Of a DNA stretch of 64,000 nucleotides, positions 1-10,749 are shown one piece after another. Made by a program: the position numbers and the translations under genes. The DNA lies in assembly GCA_031841125.1 (NCBI GenBank), contig CM063111.1:59023535-59087534 (forward strand), given 5' to 3'. The stretch comes from Acanthococcus lagerstroemiae. Its lineage: Eukaryota > Arthropoda > Insecta > Hemiptera > Eriococcidae. Under the pieces are notes generated by a model that was given only the letters and a program-made list of their open reading frames with translations, made no database searches and was not told the origin of the DNA. Each line of letters opens with the position of its first letter. The stretch's first letter is position 1.

Positions 1-1369
1 TCTAAAATTTCCAAGATGAGCTCAAAATGCCTCATCATTACATGTACATCGGATTTAATGCAACCATAACATATTTGGATATTGTTTCGCACTCATTTAT
101 GTACCACACCGCCCATTTTCAACCACGTATCACCTCCAAAAGCCCTAAAATTTCAGTTTTTGAAAACTATGTCCAGTATTCCTTGTAATTATCCGACTGA
201 ATTTTTGAAAACACCAACATTTTCCTCTGAATAACACAAATATGAAGCAGTAAACTGCAAATAGATCAAGACCCTCCATCTGAACGCAATGAGAGTTGAA
301 GCTATTTGCAATTGTAACTTTCCATGAATTTCAGTAGCGTTTCTCAAGGAACCTCTTCCGAGCCAAGAACCGGCTAGCCGCAAGAGGGCAATTCGTCTAT
401 CAACATAGGCACACAGACGCCCGCGCGAACATACACAAAGATAGGTTAGGAACAGAAACAACAAATGACATTTTAGTACCTGAGTATAATGGGTAAATGC
501 GCCTATTCTTCTACTTTTTTTTTTTTTTAACAGCAACTATTAGTTAAATCTGCAGGTAAAAATGTGTCCTATACCTCATGATCAAAATCTCTCTTCGCTA
601 ATTTGTATTAAAGTGTTAGTTTATCTGTGGGTGGGTGTGCGTGTTTGTTCGTTGTTGGAGGGTGAATTATAAGAGCTGAGGGCAAGTGCAGATACCGGGA
701 AGAGGATGAGGTCCAAACCCCTTCGCCCCAAATATCTAGATACCTATATGTGGTATCAGTTCCAGCGATGGATTTCCCGATAGGCACAGTAGGCAAGTGG
801 GGCGATATATTTTGAGGGGTGGCAAATTTTTGTACAAAAACAGCGGGGAAAAGGAAGAAAAATCGGAAAAGGAGAAAAAGAAGAGACAGAAAAAGGAAAC
901 AGTTGCAGAAAACATAACTGGGAAATAATAATTATCAATTTTTGAGCTGTAGTTCATTAGGAGGATATGGAATGGAGGGGTGAGGGAGATATTTGCTTGG
1001 CTTCTAAATCCGCAACTGATTACAAAGAGCGTAAGCAAAAAGTGGAGTTCATAAGACATTAAAAAAGAAGAAGTGAAGTGACCACCCGCTTATTAGTCGC
1101 ATTGGCAGCCGATGCCGGCAGTGCGGGAAGGGTGGAGGGAGGAAAACTGCTAGAGTTTTCAGGTAGGAAAAGATCACGGATGTGGATCCCAGGGAATTGT
1201 TACAGGGAGGGAAGATGGGAAAGCGGTTTCCTGTAAAGGGAAGAGGAGGGGACTAACTCAAACCCAAAACACTTTAGCCAGCTCACTTTAGCCAACAGTC
1301 TAGATGAACCGCGAAGTGGGTCAGCTAGTTGTGCTATATTGTCAAGTCTCATGCAGATGACTTCGTGGC
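1..1369. other. Gene-free left flank
   Basis: No exon of the WDR11 gene or of any other recognisable protein is seen on either strand. A purine-rich stretch around 835-1060 gives spurious open frames on the minus strand. Being upstream of the first visible WDR11 exon, this is probably intron DNA of that gene, but that is inference. Confidence 0.4.
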
Positions 1370-2340
1370 TCGTCAAAACTCAACAGACTCCTTCAAAATT
1401 CATTGAAATTCTGTTAAAACCAATTGTGACCATATTCTGATTCATTCAAATTTCGTTTGTGATTTGTTCAGACCTACATATATGATTCATGCTGCTTTAA
1501 TTAAGACTATTCTGCCTACCTTGAGATCTTATGCAATTCAGTCACATAGTCCAGTTTCATTTAGACTATCAAACATCAAAATTTTGTTATGAGTCATTAA
1601 GGCTCATTTAGGCGCCCTTGCGACTCAATAAAACTCACTAGACTCTTTGAAAACTTATTCAGATTCTCTTGAAACTCGTTAAGATTTATTCTGACCATGT
1701 TGAGTATTGTTAAACTCGTTACAACTGTGAGACTTCCTTCTGTTAGTTGAAGCTCGTTCAGCCTCGTTAAAATTTGTCTGGACTATTCAGACTCGTTTTT
1801 TTGGTCTTTTTCTGAATGTCAAAACTTACTGATATCAATTAAGCGGTCTATATTCAGGCTCGTCGCTTCAATATGCTTGTTCGGCTGTGTTATGACTCGT
1901 CTGACATCATTCAAACTCATTCAGGTGACTAGAATTCATTCAGACTGTCAACTCTACTTCAGACTCTTCAAAGATCAGTTCAAACTTCTACTTGTATTAA
2001 TTATCCTGACTCTATTGATACATGACGTGACTCACTAACATTGCTTCAGACTCTTTTAGGCCTAGGTTTGATCGAGGCTCCACCAACTCATCAAAACTAC
2101 TTTGAGATCCATATGTTTCATTTGGGACTCACCTGGCTGTTGAAACTCATTAAGATTCTTTCAAGCGTTCAAATTTTGTTCATACTCTTCTGACTCATCC
2201 AGATTTATTGTATGTTCAAACTTATTCACACTGCATTAAGACTGATCAAAATAATTTGAACTCTGTTGAGACTTACTTCATCTTTGATAAAACTATTTCG
2301 TCTCGGTTACTTTGAATATTCTGTTGGAATTTCAAACCGG
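1370..2340 (+). repeat. Degenerate GACTCRTTNAAA-type short repeat
   Basis: The motif GACTC(A/G)TTCA, or its close variants cagactcgtt, aaactcatt and agactcatt, recurs every 10-30 bp over almost 1 kb, without fixed period and with much drift. It contains no coding frame. The same motif in reverse complement fills 53380-54300 and 57080-57640, so this is a dispersed, long-decayed simple-sequence family rather than chance. Confidence 0.6.
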
Positions 2341-2468
2341 TTCCGCTTTTGTTCCCCAAAATACGAATTTTTTCAGAAAAATTTAATCAGTTTTTCCATG
2401 CATCCGAAATAATCCTATCGCTTATAACGATTCTATTGACTATGTTGAGCTTATGTATTGTATTCCAG

Positions 2469-2591
2469 ATCCTGTGCAATGTCCAGCTCTGATACCGTGT
2501 AACCTGATCTCAGTCGTCCATGCGTGGTTCGCGATGCAAGAAACAGAAAATGCCAGAAAAACTTTGTTCTTATCTCAGGTATTCAGTACGG
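2469..2591 (+). CDS. WDR11: WDR11 exon (first visible)
   Basis: Acceptor tattccag and donor G|gtaagt. It enters with two bases finishing a codon and leaves with one. It reads ...VQCPALIPCNLISVVHAWF...LFLSQVFSTG. Upstream exons are not found in the window, so the preceding intron is at least 2.4 kb. Confidence 0.65.
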
Positions 2592-5500
2592 GTAAGTTGT
2601 AATCCAGCCTCGAAAGATACAAAATAGAATTACGAATTAAATCCTGAAGGATACAGGCTCATTAGACTTTGTGAACTACCACTTCGTTCTGTCAGCCGCC
2701 AATAAAACCCTCGTTTGTGTTGCAGATATGAAAAGACAAATCTATTCCTTACCTATTCACGAGCTGAATAATTCTGCGTTGGGCGTGGTCGACAGATGCT
2801 TGTTAATGTCAGCTTTTCTAGGCCTGATCGAGGACATCAAATTTTGGACAGTCGTATTGTACTACTTGCAGGCGATCACTCTGCACGAGGAAAGGTATTT
2901 TCATTTTAGTGTTTCGCAATCGAATCCGTTCGCGTTGCTTTTCTTTCATTTGGAAGCTGACTAACTCTTCCGCTCATTTTTTAGCGAAAACGACGTCGAA
3001 GAACTAGATGATAACAAATTCGCAAACAAGTATTTCGCTCTGCAGCCTTTAGACACATCCTATGACTTTCTCTGTGATCGATACACATTCCAGGTAATAA
3101 ACTGGTCGGTTGCTGTTCGGTGTCGGTTGTTTTCTATTTAGCAATATTTGAATTAACTCTGTGGGTGTATCGACAGAAAATGCAACTCGAGCAAGTCGAA
3201 CTCCACGAGTGGAAGCGAGGTGACTATGAGCATACGCAACGCGTCATCGAGAGATTAATATTGCTCGGTGAGACGGACCGAGCGGTCCAGCTGATTTTGG
3301 AAACCGATTTCAGTAACCCGAATTACTACGCCGATTCGATCAAGTATGTTTTGCCTGTTCTTGTAAACTGCAATATGAATCTTAAGAACAGATTATTATC
3401 TTGTTTTCAAAAATGTACCAATATTCACTAGAACTGATTTTGACAAAATGTTTTCGGTATCGAAAATTTGTACTACTGCGCGACTGATAGTATTTTTTTT
3501 AAAGTTTTTAAGTAGTTTTTTGTCGGTAGTTGTGTTAGTAAGTCAAGGTAGTCGATTGATGTCGTCGTCGTCTCCTTTCTTCGAGTGGGCCTATTGGCCC
3601 GTCAGCGAGGAGTAATTCCCATTATATGTGAGTTTGCAGCTCTTCTTCACTCGGTGACCAGCCGTGCGAAGTGAGAGGTCGAACGACTGCGCTATCTTCC
3701 TGTCGAATGCCCGTATCACTAGCCCCGTGATTTATGACGGTGAGTTCAACGAGCACCGGCAGGTAGCGCCTTACCCATTTACTGCTTTCAGATACTGGCG
3801 ACCGATTACACACTTCTCGGAAGCCTCTGCTGTAAGTGGTTGTGACTCTGTGTACGTTATCAAGATGCGGTGTTAGAATGTGACGAGTTCTTTCTTGCAT
3901 TACTGATAACGATACCGGCGTTGGGAATCGAACCCGGGCCTTCAGGTATGAAGCCGAGTTCTTACCGCTACGCCACAGAGCCACTAGTCGATTGATGTGT
4001 TCCCTTTTTTCTAGCATGATTCATAAATGTTATGAATTTGTCAAGTTGTCTGTCCCTCCCAGATCATGCAATTAGTGTTATCATCTACGTTCCTCTGATT
4101 TAATTTTATGTTATGTTTACCTTGGCTGTTGTGTATAATATTTTTTGAATTGTTCACATGAAAATGGTAACCCCATTGCTAGTGAAGTGAGAGTGGTGAC
4201 CCCATCGCTAGGCTTGTTTGTTCATGGTAGTTGTTGAGCTGGCAGTAGTTCTAGTTGATGACTTCTTTAGTCGTGTTGGTATATTTCTCGTATTCCAAGT
4301 TCCTTTGTCAGTTCTTTTTTGAGTGTGTTTCCAAGCATGTTGGTCACATTTAGTGAAATTAGTTTCTCAGTGTTGGCTACTTTTGTTTGTTCTAGTTTGG
4401 CTTTTAGTTCTGTCGTGTTTGTGATGTGTTCAGTTTTGAAGTTTTAGTTCTCTCATAATTCAACTGTAATTTTAATAATAATATATTTGACCCCCTCCGC
4501 TACAGTCACAAGGACCAACAATGGCGGAGGGGATGTAAAAAAACAAAAGCACTGTTATTTACCAAAAATAAAGGAAAAAATACGAAAATAAAATGAAAAA
4601 AATAAAATAGAATGTTTAATTATATGTCTTGATTGGTGTGTTGAGTTTGTGTAGTTCTCTAAGTTCTGAAGCTTTTAGTTTCATCTCCGTTATTTTGTTG
4701 TACTGTTCTGAATTTGGTTTTTTATTCGGTAGTTGGGTCACAATTTAGTTTTCAGTGACTGTTTTTGTTTATGTAGTTTTCAGTTTTTTGTATATATTGT
4801 AACGAGATTCGCACCGAAAAACGCACGAAAACACGTACTAAGAACTTTTATATCACACTAATATAAACGCACAAAACACAGTAGCTAGATCGCTTTGAGA
4901 ACGCACAGTTTCGCATACAAAAAAACCAGACCATACGGCGACGGCCAGCGGCCTTTATATATCCCGGCGTTATCGGCGAAACTCCTCATCGCTTCTATTA
5001 TCGAACTACTATTCTGCTGCTCGAAACGTGTCGATCTTTCTTCGCTTATCTTGGACGTTCGGGATTATTCGCCACAATATTCATTTTCGTTCATTGTTGT
5101 GTTGCCCTTATTTGTCTCTATCAGTATTACGTTACTGACTTTCTACTGGATATTGGTGCTTTTTAAAAGATAGTATTAGTGAATTCACTGACACCTGAGT
5201 AGTAAGAAATGCGTTTAACGATTGTTATCGGTTCGACTTTGCAGAGCTTGTTTGTTGGCGGCTGTACAGAAGGATACAGGATCAACGCAGAGCACTATCA
5301 AGCTCGTAGCTACCAATTTCATCGCCAATGGGAGAATTTGGGATGGTATGTTACAAGAATCGCAATTTCAATAGGTTGCCGGCCGTTCTCCTTTTGTTGT
5401 AAATTTTGAGAATAACATGACAAACCATGGTTTCTGTGTAGGAGTGCAGTTGCTGTGCTTGACCGGAAAAGGAGCAGACGCGTGTCGGTATTTGCAGTCT

Positions 5501-7563
5501 TACAATCTGTCCGATGCTGCATTGTGGCTCGCAAAAGCAACGCTGTCGTTTGAAGAAAGTCTGGATATCATTAAGAAGTGCGGTGTTCACTATAAAAATC
5601 AGGGGGATTGGGTAAGTACTTCTGCAACTTGAAGAACCGGTCCTTTCGATGTGAAGACCTCTTAAGTCATTCCTGCGTGTAAAATATTGAATTTTCCAGA
5701 TGAACGCGGTGCTTATTTCGGTGTCACTGTTCCAATGGGAGTCGGCCATCGAACTTTTGCTGCAGAACAATCAGTACGAAAAAGCGGCGTTGTTATTGTC
5801 GTCGTGTCGCAGTTTTAACGTTCCTATTAATAATGATATCCTTTGTCATATTTACATTTCGTCGACTGTTTTGAAGATTTCGGTCAGTACAAAATGATTG
5901 AGTGATCAGTACAAAATGATTGAGTGATCAGTACATAATATGTCGAGTCTCTGGACTAGTAGGTTGCATCTCTTCTTTTTTCTGTCTCCTGTGCTAATCT
6001 TTTCATTTCTGATAAGGATTTGCACTTTGTATCATTCATGATCTACTCTTTATAGCTCATTCTTTGCCTTCCTTTCTAGTTCTTTCCCGCTACCATTCCT
6101 TCTAGCAGTAATAACAATATCCCTGTATGTCTTAAATTATGACTATGGCAATTGAAAGTATGCGTTTAAAATTGCAAAATATGCATTTGAAATCTTCGAA
6201 GTATGCATTTTTTAATGCATTAATTGTGTTTTCATGCCAAATTATCTTAAAAGTACTTTTTACATGTACTTTCATATGTGCGCTGCATTCAAAATCTCAA
6301 ACCAAATCTTTTTAATAACTGAAAGTATAGAAATTGTACCGTCAACTGGGGTAATATTGGACACTGGTAGTAATATCAGACACTCATGACTTGTTGCAGG
6401 AGCGCTAGTATCGTTATCTGTAAACAAGCCATGACTGACCAATATTACCACTGGTGTTCGATATTACCCCTGGTGTTCGATATTACCCCAGTTGACGGTA
6501 TATTTAATCATTACAGGCTACAATAACGTAATGCATTAAATTTTCAGATGGAAACTTCGACGATTGGGGTGTAAAATATGTTTGTAACAATTGAAAGTTT
6601 TTTCTCACTTTTTGTAACAGATTTTTGAACAAAATTTTATTTCTACAAAAAAAGGCCAGAAAACATGCATTATTTCGAGAATATGCCCAAAAACACGCAT
6701 TTACTTTTGGAAAGATGCAAAAGTATGCATTTATCTCATATGTAAAAATACGCAAAATAAGATTGGTGTCTTTGGAATCAGAAAGTCGTAGAACGTAGAT
6801 ATGAGATCATAAGAGGTAGCAAACCAAATTATGCAATTGCATACTTTTACTTGGTCTAATTATGACCTATCATTGTAACTCTTCCCTTTGCAATTATATT
6901 CCAAATTTCTCTTTCCCTTCCAATTTGCCTCAATACCATTCTTGATCCTTTCTATCCATTCGATTTTCAACACTCCGATAATACCACATTCCAAAAATTT
7001 CTATCCTTTTTCTTTCCCATATTCCTATTTGAATTTTCACTTCTCCAACTTCATCCTCTATTTGTATGTATTTCAGCCCTTTGATCTTTATAGAAGTTCC
7101 GGGCATATAAACTTGGACTACACGAAAGATACTGGTTTTCCTGAAATTCTCACCATTAATATTTTCGCACTATGTTAAGTATAACTTTTCACTCTATTCC
7201 TTACAGTCTTAATCTCATGTGTCCTTACAACTTACATTCCGTGTCCCTATTCTCAATTCTGATAGTTTCTCACTAGGTAGTCTCCGCTCGGACATCCGAA
7301 TGAGAGACTTTTTACATCCGGAATTATTATGCTTTGTGTAGTTTCCCCTTGCTTTCATCAGAGTTTATGTATCTGAGTTTTTCTTCGACATGCCTTTAGT
7401 TCTTCTTTAAGCCCCCCTCCCATCATCATCACCACCACGCCAAGGTAGTTCACATAGAGAAGGGATTTGAAATTATGTATGTTGCATAATATGTTTCCTT
7501 AACGAAAGTTTACAGCTCGGCGTTTTGACGGAGAATAAATTCGTTGCTCTACTGGACAAGTAA
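2469..7563 (+). CDS. WDR11: WDR11 homologue, C-terminal half (8 exons)
   Basis: WDR11 is a beta-propeller scaffold protein linked in vertebrates to endosome-to-Golgi traffic and Hedgehog/ciliary signalling. Coding exons: 2469-2591, 2657-2894, 2985-3093, 3177-3343, 5245-5345, 5442-5611, 5700-5882 and 7516-7563. All have GT-AG borders and join in one frame to about 378 residues plus stop. This is the alpha-solenoid part behind the WD40 propellers, which are outside the window. Family-like stretches are FWTVVLYYLQ, LILLGETDRAVQLILET, STIKLVATNFIANGR, GVQLLCLTGKGADACRYLQ and ALWLAKATLSFEE. The C-terminus is short against the human protein: it ends LLDK-stop at 7561-7563, and an alternative spliced end downstream cannot be excluded. 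Introns of 65-1900 bp carry a SINE, a solo LTR and LINE debris. Family identity is firm; the exact last exon is not. Confidence 0.85.
2657..2894 (+). CDS. WDR11: WDR11 exon
   Basis: Follows a 65-bp intron. Acceptor atacag, donor AG|gtattt. It carries the IYSLPIHELNN and CLLMSAFLGLIEDIKFWTVV stretch, which corresponds to the helical segment after the second propeller of WDR11. Confidence 0.75.
2985..3093 (+). CDS. WDR11: WDR11 exon
   Basis: Acceptor ttttttag, donor CAG|gtaata. It encodes an acidic linker (SENDVEELDD) followed by DTSYDFLCDRYTFQ, matching the family pattern of a linker ahead of the Asp-hxxLCexxxFQ helix. Confidence 0.75.
3177..3343 (+). CDS. WDR11: WDR11 exon
   Basis: Acceptor tatcgacag, donor AA|gtatgt. 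It encodes KMQLEQVELHEWKRGDYEHT and then the strongly conserved LLGETDRAVQLILET and NYYADSIK. It ends in phase 2 and joins the exon at 5245 to give SIKACLLAA. Confidence 0.85.
3563..3984 (-). mobile_element. tRNA-derived SINE with target-site duplication
   Basis: Reading the minus strand, the element starts at about 3984 with a tRNA-like head. The A-box TGGCGTAGCGG is at 3965-3975 and the B-box GGTTCGATTCC at 3924-3934. The acceptor stem does not pair, so this is not a working tRNA gene. The 3' end is a short GAC-type trinucleotide tail next to 3563. A 14-bp direct repeat TAGTCGATTGATGT flanks it at 3549-3562 and 3985-3998, the expected target-site duplication. It lies in the WDR11 intron after the exon ending at 3343. 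Confidence 0.85.
4798..5076 (+). mobile_element. Solo LTR, copy 1
   Basis: A 279-bp unit starts TGTAACGAGATTC and ends TTCGCCACA, the canonical TG...CA ends, between 4-bp duplications ATAT (4794-4797 and 5077-5080). A TATA-like TTTATATA sits inside after GCGGCC. A second copy of about 280 bp lies at 21019-21298. No retroviral-type internal genes adjoin, so each is a solo LTR left by recombination. A 4-bp duplication fits Ty3/gypsy-like elements, but the superfamily is inferred only. Confidence 0.85.
5245..5345 (+). CDS. WDR11: WDR11 exon
   Basis: Acceptor ctttgcag, donor G|gtatgt. It reads ACLLAAVQKDTGSTQST and IKLVATNFIANGRIWD, the most diagnostic stretch of the family. Confidence 0.9.
5442..5611 (+). 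CDS. WDR11: WDR11 exon
   Basis: Acceptor tgtgtag, donor TGG|gtaagt. It encodes GVQLLCLTGKGADACRYLQ, then SLSFEESLDIIKKCGVHY-like solenoid helices. It enters in phase 1 and leaves in phase 0. Confidence 0.9.
5700..5882 (+). CDS. WDR11: WDR11 exon
   Basis: Acceptor attttccag. The donor TCG|gtcagt is the best available and uses a less common +3 base. It encodes MNAVLISVSLFQWESAIELL, then YEKAALLLSSC and IYISSTVLKIS, matching the order of helices near the WDR11 C-terminus. Confidence 0.75.
5940..7450 (-). mobile_element. Degenerate, internally deleted APE-type LINE copy
   Basis: Read on the minus strand, 7230-7330 shows the start of an AP-type endonuclease (SERRLPSEKL, then [10 protein letters not shown]), with further endonuclease-like pieces down to 7080. 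Positions 5940-6130 and 6865-7060 match the 3' end of a LINE at 45366-51640. Most of the reverse transcriptase is missing. The MITE at 6339-6498 and other AT-rich DNA interrupt it. It lies within the last WDR11 intron. Confidence 0.65.
6339..6498. mobile_element. 160-bp MITE with TA target site
   Basis: Terminal inverted repeats CCGTCAACTGGGGTAATATT and its inverse at the right end, flanked on both sides by TA (6337-6338 and 6499-6500). There is no coding capacity. The TA target suggests mobilisation by a Tc1/mariner-type transposase. It is inserted within LINE debris in a WDR11 intron. Confidence 0.8.
7516..7563 (+). CDS. WDR11: WDR11 probable last coding exon
   Basis: Acceptor agtttacag at 7515. 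It reads LGVLTENKFVALLDK and then a TAA stop. The preceding LKIS plus LG resembles the LKNLG of human WDR11, which supports the join. GTAAGT overlaps the stop, so splicing at 7560 to an exon near 7615-7698 is possible, but neither nearby acceptor gives a family-like ending. Confidence 0.5.
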   Translation, partial: LGVLTENKFVALLDK

Positions 7564-7969
7564 GTGTCGCAGTTTCAAGTTGTTTTATTTTAGTCGTGTT
7601 TTTACTGCGTGTAGTTTACAAAACAAGTGTCGGCGGATCAAAAGCTGGATAACTTCGAGTGCATTGTGTACGATCAGATGACTTCAATGGCTCAATAATC
7701 CAAACATGAATTTATTCATCTTGCGTTTTGTAAAAAATTTGATAACTCCTCCGCCTCCTTGTCTCCAGGGCCAATGTTTTGGACTTAATGTTAAAATAAT
7801 ATTGAAAACAGATTCGTGAACTTCAGACGTAACTTTTTAAACTCATAACGTGTTTGATAAAATTTGGGCACACCCTACGTATAGAAAATTTTAGTTAGCT
7901 CCCTCCCTGTTGGATAAGAAAACTGATACCAAATAGATCGATCAAATTAGGACACTGCTAGGAACTAAT
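7564..7969 (+). other. WDR11 downstream flank
   Basis: Probable 3' UTR and flank of WDR11. No AATAAA was found close downstream of the stop. A short frame ending at 7698 (MTSMAQ-stop) may be an alternative C-terminus or chance. Confidence 0.3.
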
Positions 7970-7971
7970 TA

Positions 7972-8867
7972 CAAAGGCTGTTCAATAAGTAGCGCCTCCA
8001 AGCCCATATCTTGGGAACAATTCAAATTACAAAAATGAAACAAAAATTTGATAACGTTTCTAAAACACTATTTATATTGCAACACAGTCGCCATCAAATT
8101 CGATATATCGCTGCCAACGCTTAATCAGTTTTCGCACTCCAAAATTCAGCCGGCTGTTCTCGAAAAAATCTAGATATTCGGACTTTAATTCGTCATCGCA
8201 AAACAACACCCTTTTAGATATTTTTTACGATACCTGAATAGATAAAGACTACTAGAAGCGAGGCTGGGGCTATAAGGAGGGTGTGGAACAATTTCATAAT
8301 GCAACTCCTGTAACCTGGCTTGAGTGCGCGCTGCGGTGTGAGGTCTCACGTGTCATGTTTGAGTAAGCAGGTACCGCTGGCAGGTCGAACGCGGTTTAAA
8401 CGATGTCGTGAAGCTGTTATGGTCTTACAGCACTTCTCAGCATTGATTGTGGTACTTTTTTTTTCAAAAGTGATCAAGTTTGGCAACAATGTCATCCCTT
8501 TTCGAGAATTTTGCGTACCCTGACCGAGGTTCATTCAGTAATTCGAACGTACCAGCCTTTTTTTCTCTTGCCCATATCTGTACCACACTAATATTGAAAC
8601 ACTCATCCTCGAAACGTGCCTTTAATCGTCGCAAAATCTCAACTGGCGTAACACTTTCGAGCATCAAAAATTTTTGCATGTACCGAGCGGCAGTTGATAG
8701 TTTTTGTTTAGGACACATGTTTCACGAAGAAAAGCCGATATGGAACCGATCTACCTCTCATTTTGGAGCCAATGAGTTTATCTTTCCAAAGAGCACTCGC
8801 GCACTCTTCCAGGTCCAGTGGTTCCCAAGATATGGGCTTGGAAGCGTTACTTATTGAACAGCCTTTG
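7972..8867 (-). mobile_element. Internally deleted mariner-like element
   Basis: 896 bp with 47-bp inverted ends starting CAAAGGCTGTTCAATAAGTA (7972-8018 and 8821-8867) and TA on both flanks (7970-7971, 8868-8869). On the minus strand, 8464-8718 encodes a transposase N-terminal helix-turn-helix segment (AARYMQKFLM... WAREKKAGTFELLNEPRSG). Positions 8070-8190 encode the C-terminal end (GVRKLIKRWQRYIEFDGD). The catalytic core between them is lost and stops interrupt the rest, so it is a dead copy. It sits just downstream of WDR11. Confidence 0.9.
8464..8718 (-). pseudogene. mariner transposase N-terminal fragment
   Basis: An 84-codon frame with the DNA-binding region of a mariner transposase: helix-turn-helix, then an RSG-like linker. 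The DDD core does not follow in frame. It is part of the deleted element at 7972-8867. Confidence 0.75.
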
Positions 8868-9210
8868 TACTATACACGCTTTTATTAAAGTTATTGATGG
8901 TTTCCCGAGTACCTTCAAAAAAGTTATCAGCCTTACCCGGCTTGCTAATACTTAAGGCAGCTTTAAACCTGCCAAACAAGGCTTTTTCTTTAAAATTCCA
9001 AAAACTATCAAATTTACAGACAAGTTTTCTAACCAAGATTGTATTATTATGGATTCTCTATAAAACTGGCTCTTCATGTTTTTTTTTTTTCCTTGTCTGT
9101 CCTCAACATTATACATTGGGGAGGGGGAATAACCCAGTATCAGCATCAAACTGTAACACGGACCAAATGAAGAGAATAACAATATCGTCACTTTTTTTGA
9201 CATTTTTAGT

Positions 9211-9400
9211 AGACTGACTGACTGACTGACTGACTGACTGACTGACTGACTGACTGATTGATTGATTGATTGACTGACTGATTGATTGACTAACTGACTG
9301 ACTGACTGACTGACTGACTGACTGACCGACCGACCGACCGACCGACTGGCCGACCAACCAACCCCAACTGACTGACCGACTGCCCACCCGCCCGCCTGAG
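9211..9400. repeat. GACT tetranucleotide microsatellite
   Basis: Runs of GACT with GATT and GACC variants over about 190 bp. The minus strand gives an artefactual Ser-Val-Ser-Gln repeat frame. Confidence 0.95.
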
Positions 9401-9619
9401 ATATTTGTTTTTAACTTACTTCGATTTGTTCGCACTACAAAAGCATTAGTGATCCATTTTAAATTTGGTTTTACCAATATTTAAATTGTCCATGAATGTA
9501 CTGCAGTTTTCGCTTCACCCTTATATGGGAATTAAATTTCATGGCCGAATATTTTTAATAACAGGTTTTCTTTCAATTATACTCACTATCAATATATGAT
9601 ATCATAGTAACATAAGTGT

Positions 9620-9960
9620 ATCTTCCCCTACATAAAAAAATTTCCATGGAAATTTATATGAAAACAATACGGCTTCAAACTGCAGTTGTGCAGCAGCAAC
9701 ACAGCTGCAGACTGTAGAAATGTCAACCACTGAACTGAAATATTTTCATGAGGAGGTAAATCATACAAACTGGCTTTGTGTCGGGGTTGGTGTTGCGCTA
9801 GGGATGTGGCTATGCTGGCCAACTAATAGACATATGCTTGAAGTATTTCGTTGAAATTTCGTCGTCAGAATAGAGGCGCAAAATGGATAGAATTGGAGGA
9901 GCGGAAAGATACGAAAATGCTCTCCTGTGGTTGCAGACGCATCTGCAAACTGATGTACTA
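9620..9960. repeat. Dispersed repeat with AAATTTCCATGGAAATTT and CTGCAGACTG motifs
   Basis: The palindrome aaatttccatggaaattt at about 9640, the phrases ctgcagactg and ccactgaactgaaa, and tagacatat recur in the same order around 50130-50440. Related pieces lie at 49435-49670 and 62683-62710. This is an uncharacterised interspersed repeat with no coding frame. Confidence 0.55.
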
Positions 9961-10460
9961 GCGGAGCGTAGTACTTGAAGGCTAATACATTAAACATAGA
10001 TTTCACCCTATAGTGAAAATTGTTTCATGTGGGAAGGAAGGAGAGGACAAAATTTGAGGGGGAAAAGTCAACAAATCTACACTACATGTAGATACACCTG
10101 TACATGTGTACGTCTAATTCTTGATCAAAGTCCTAGTTTTGGAGTCATATGTCGTTGAAAATTTCACTTTTTGATCAAAGTGGTTTGTTGTTCTTTCTTT
10201 CTTTTTCTTGGTTTTGCTCCTCTTGGCGGGACCAGGAGCGGTAGATTTTCAATTATTTTCCCCGATATTGGGTCTAATTTTGTTCCATTTAGTCCAAAAA
10301 TGAGCCTCTATCACTACACATTTGTCATAAGAATAATCTTAACCCAAACCGCTTTTCTTTCAAAGACTTGATTTTTATCAGTACTTTTCTTCAATGGTCT
10401 ACCACCTTCAATATGTTAGATGGACCAAATCTGCACATTACCTTTTTGATAGTGTTCATT

Positions 10461-10749
10461 GCGAAATTTAAATTAGTTTATGTACAAATTTCTCCTATCT
10501 GTGAAATTGAAGGCGCTATACAGCAACAAAGTATTCTAAATGCTTTAGTGCCTTCGATATTGCAGATAGGCAAAATTTGTACATAACTCATTCTGCAGGT
10601 CTCAATTATTACTACTGTTAAGGTTCTGTGTGAATTTTGTTATCTGCCATACTAAAGGCACTATAAAGTAACAAATTATTTAGGTGCTTTTGCGCCTTCA
10701 ATTTCACAGACAAGCAAAGTTTGTATATGAACTAATTTAAAGTTGGCGA
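10461..10749. repeat. Foldback (inverted-repeat) element
   Basis: The left arm from gcgaaatttaaattagttta through gaaattgaaggcgc is matched in inverse at 10690-10749 (gcgccttcaatttcacag ... actaatttaaagt). A second dyad, gcctatctg with cagataggc, lies inside. It is probably a MITE; no clear target duplication is seen. Confidence 0.6.

Noticed and set aside
3900..3984. Possible tRNA gene on the minus strand
   Set aside because: A- and B-boxes are present but the acceptor stem does not pair, and the unit is the head of a SINE bounded by a target duplication.
5351..5770. 139-codon minus-strand frame
   Set aside because: Antisense to three WDR11 exons with good splice sites and family-like sequence.
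9109..9477. Minus-strand frame with Ser-Val-Ser-Gln repeats
   Set aside because: Translation of the GACT microsatellite.
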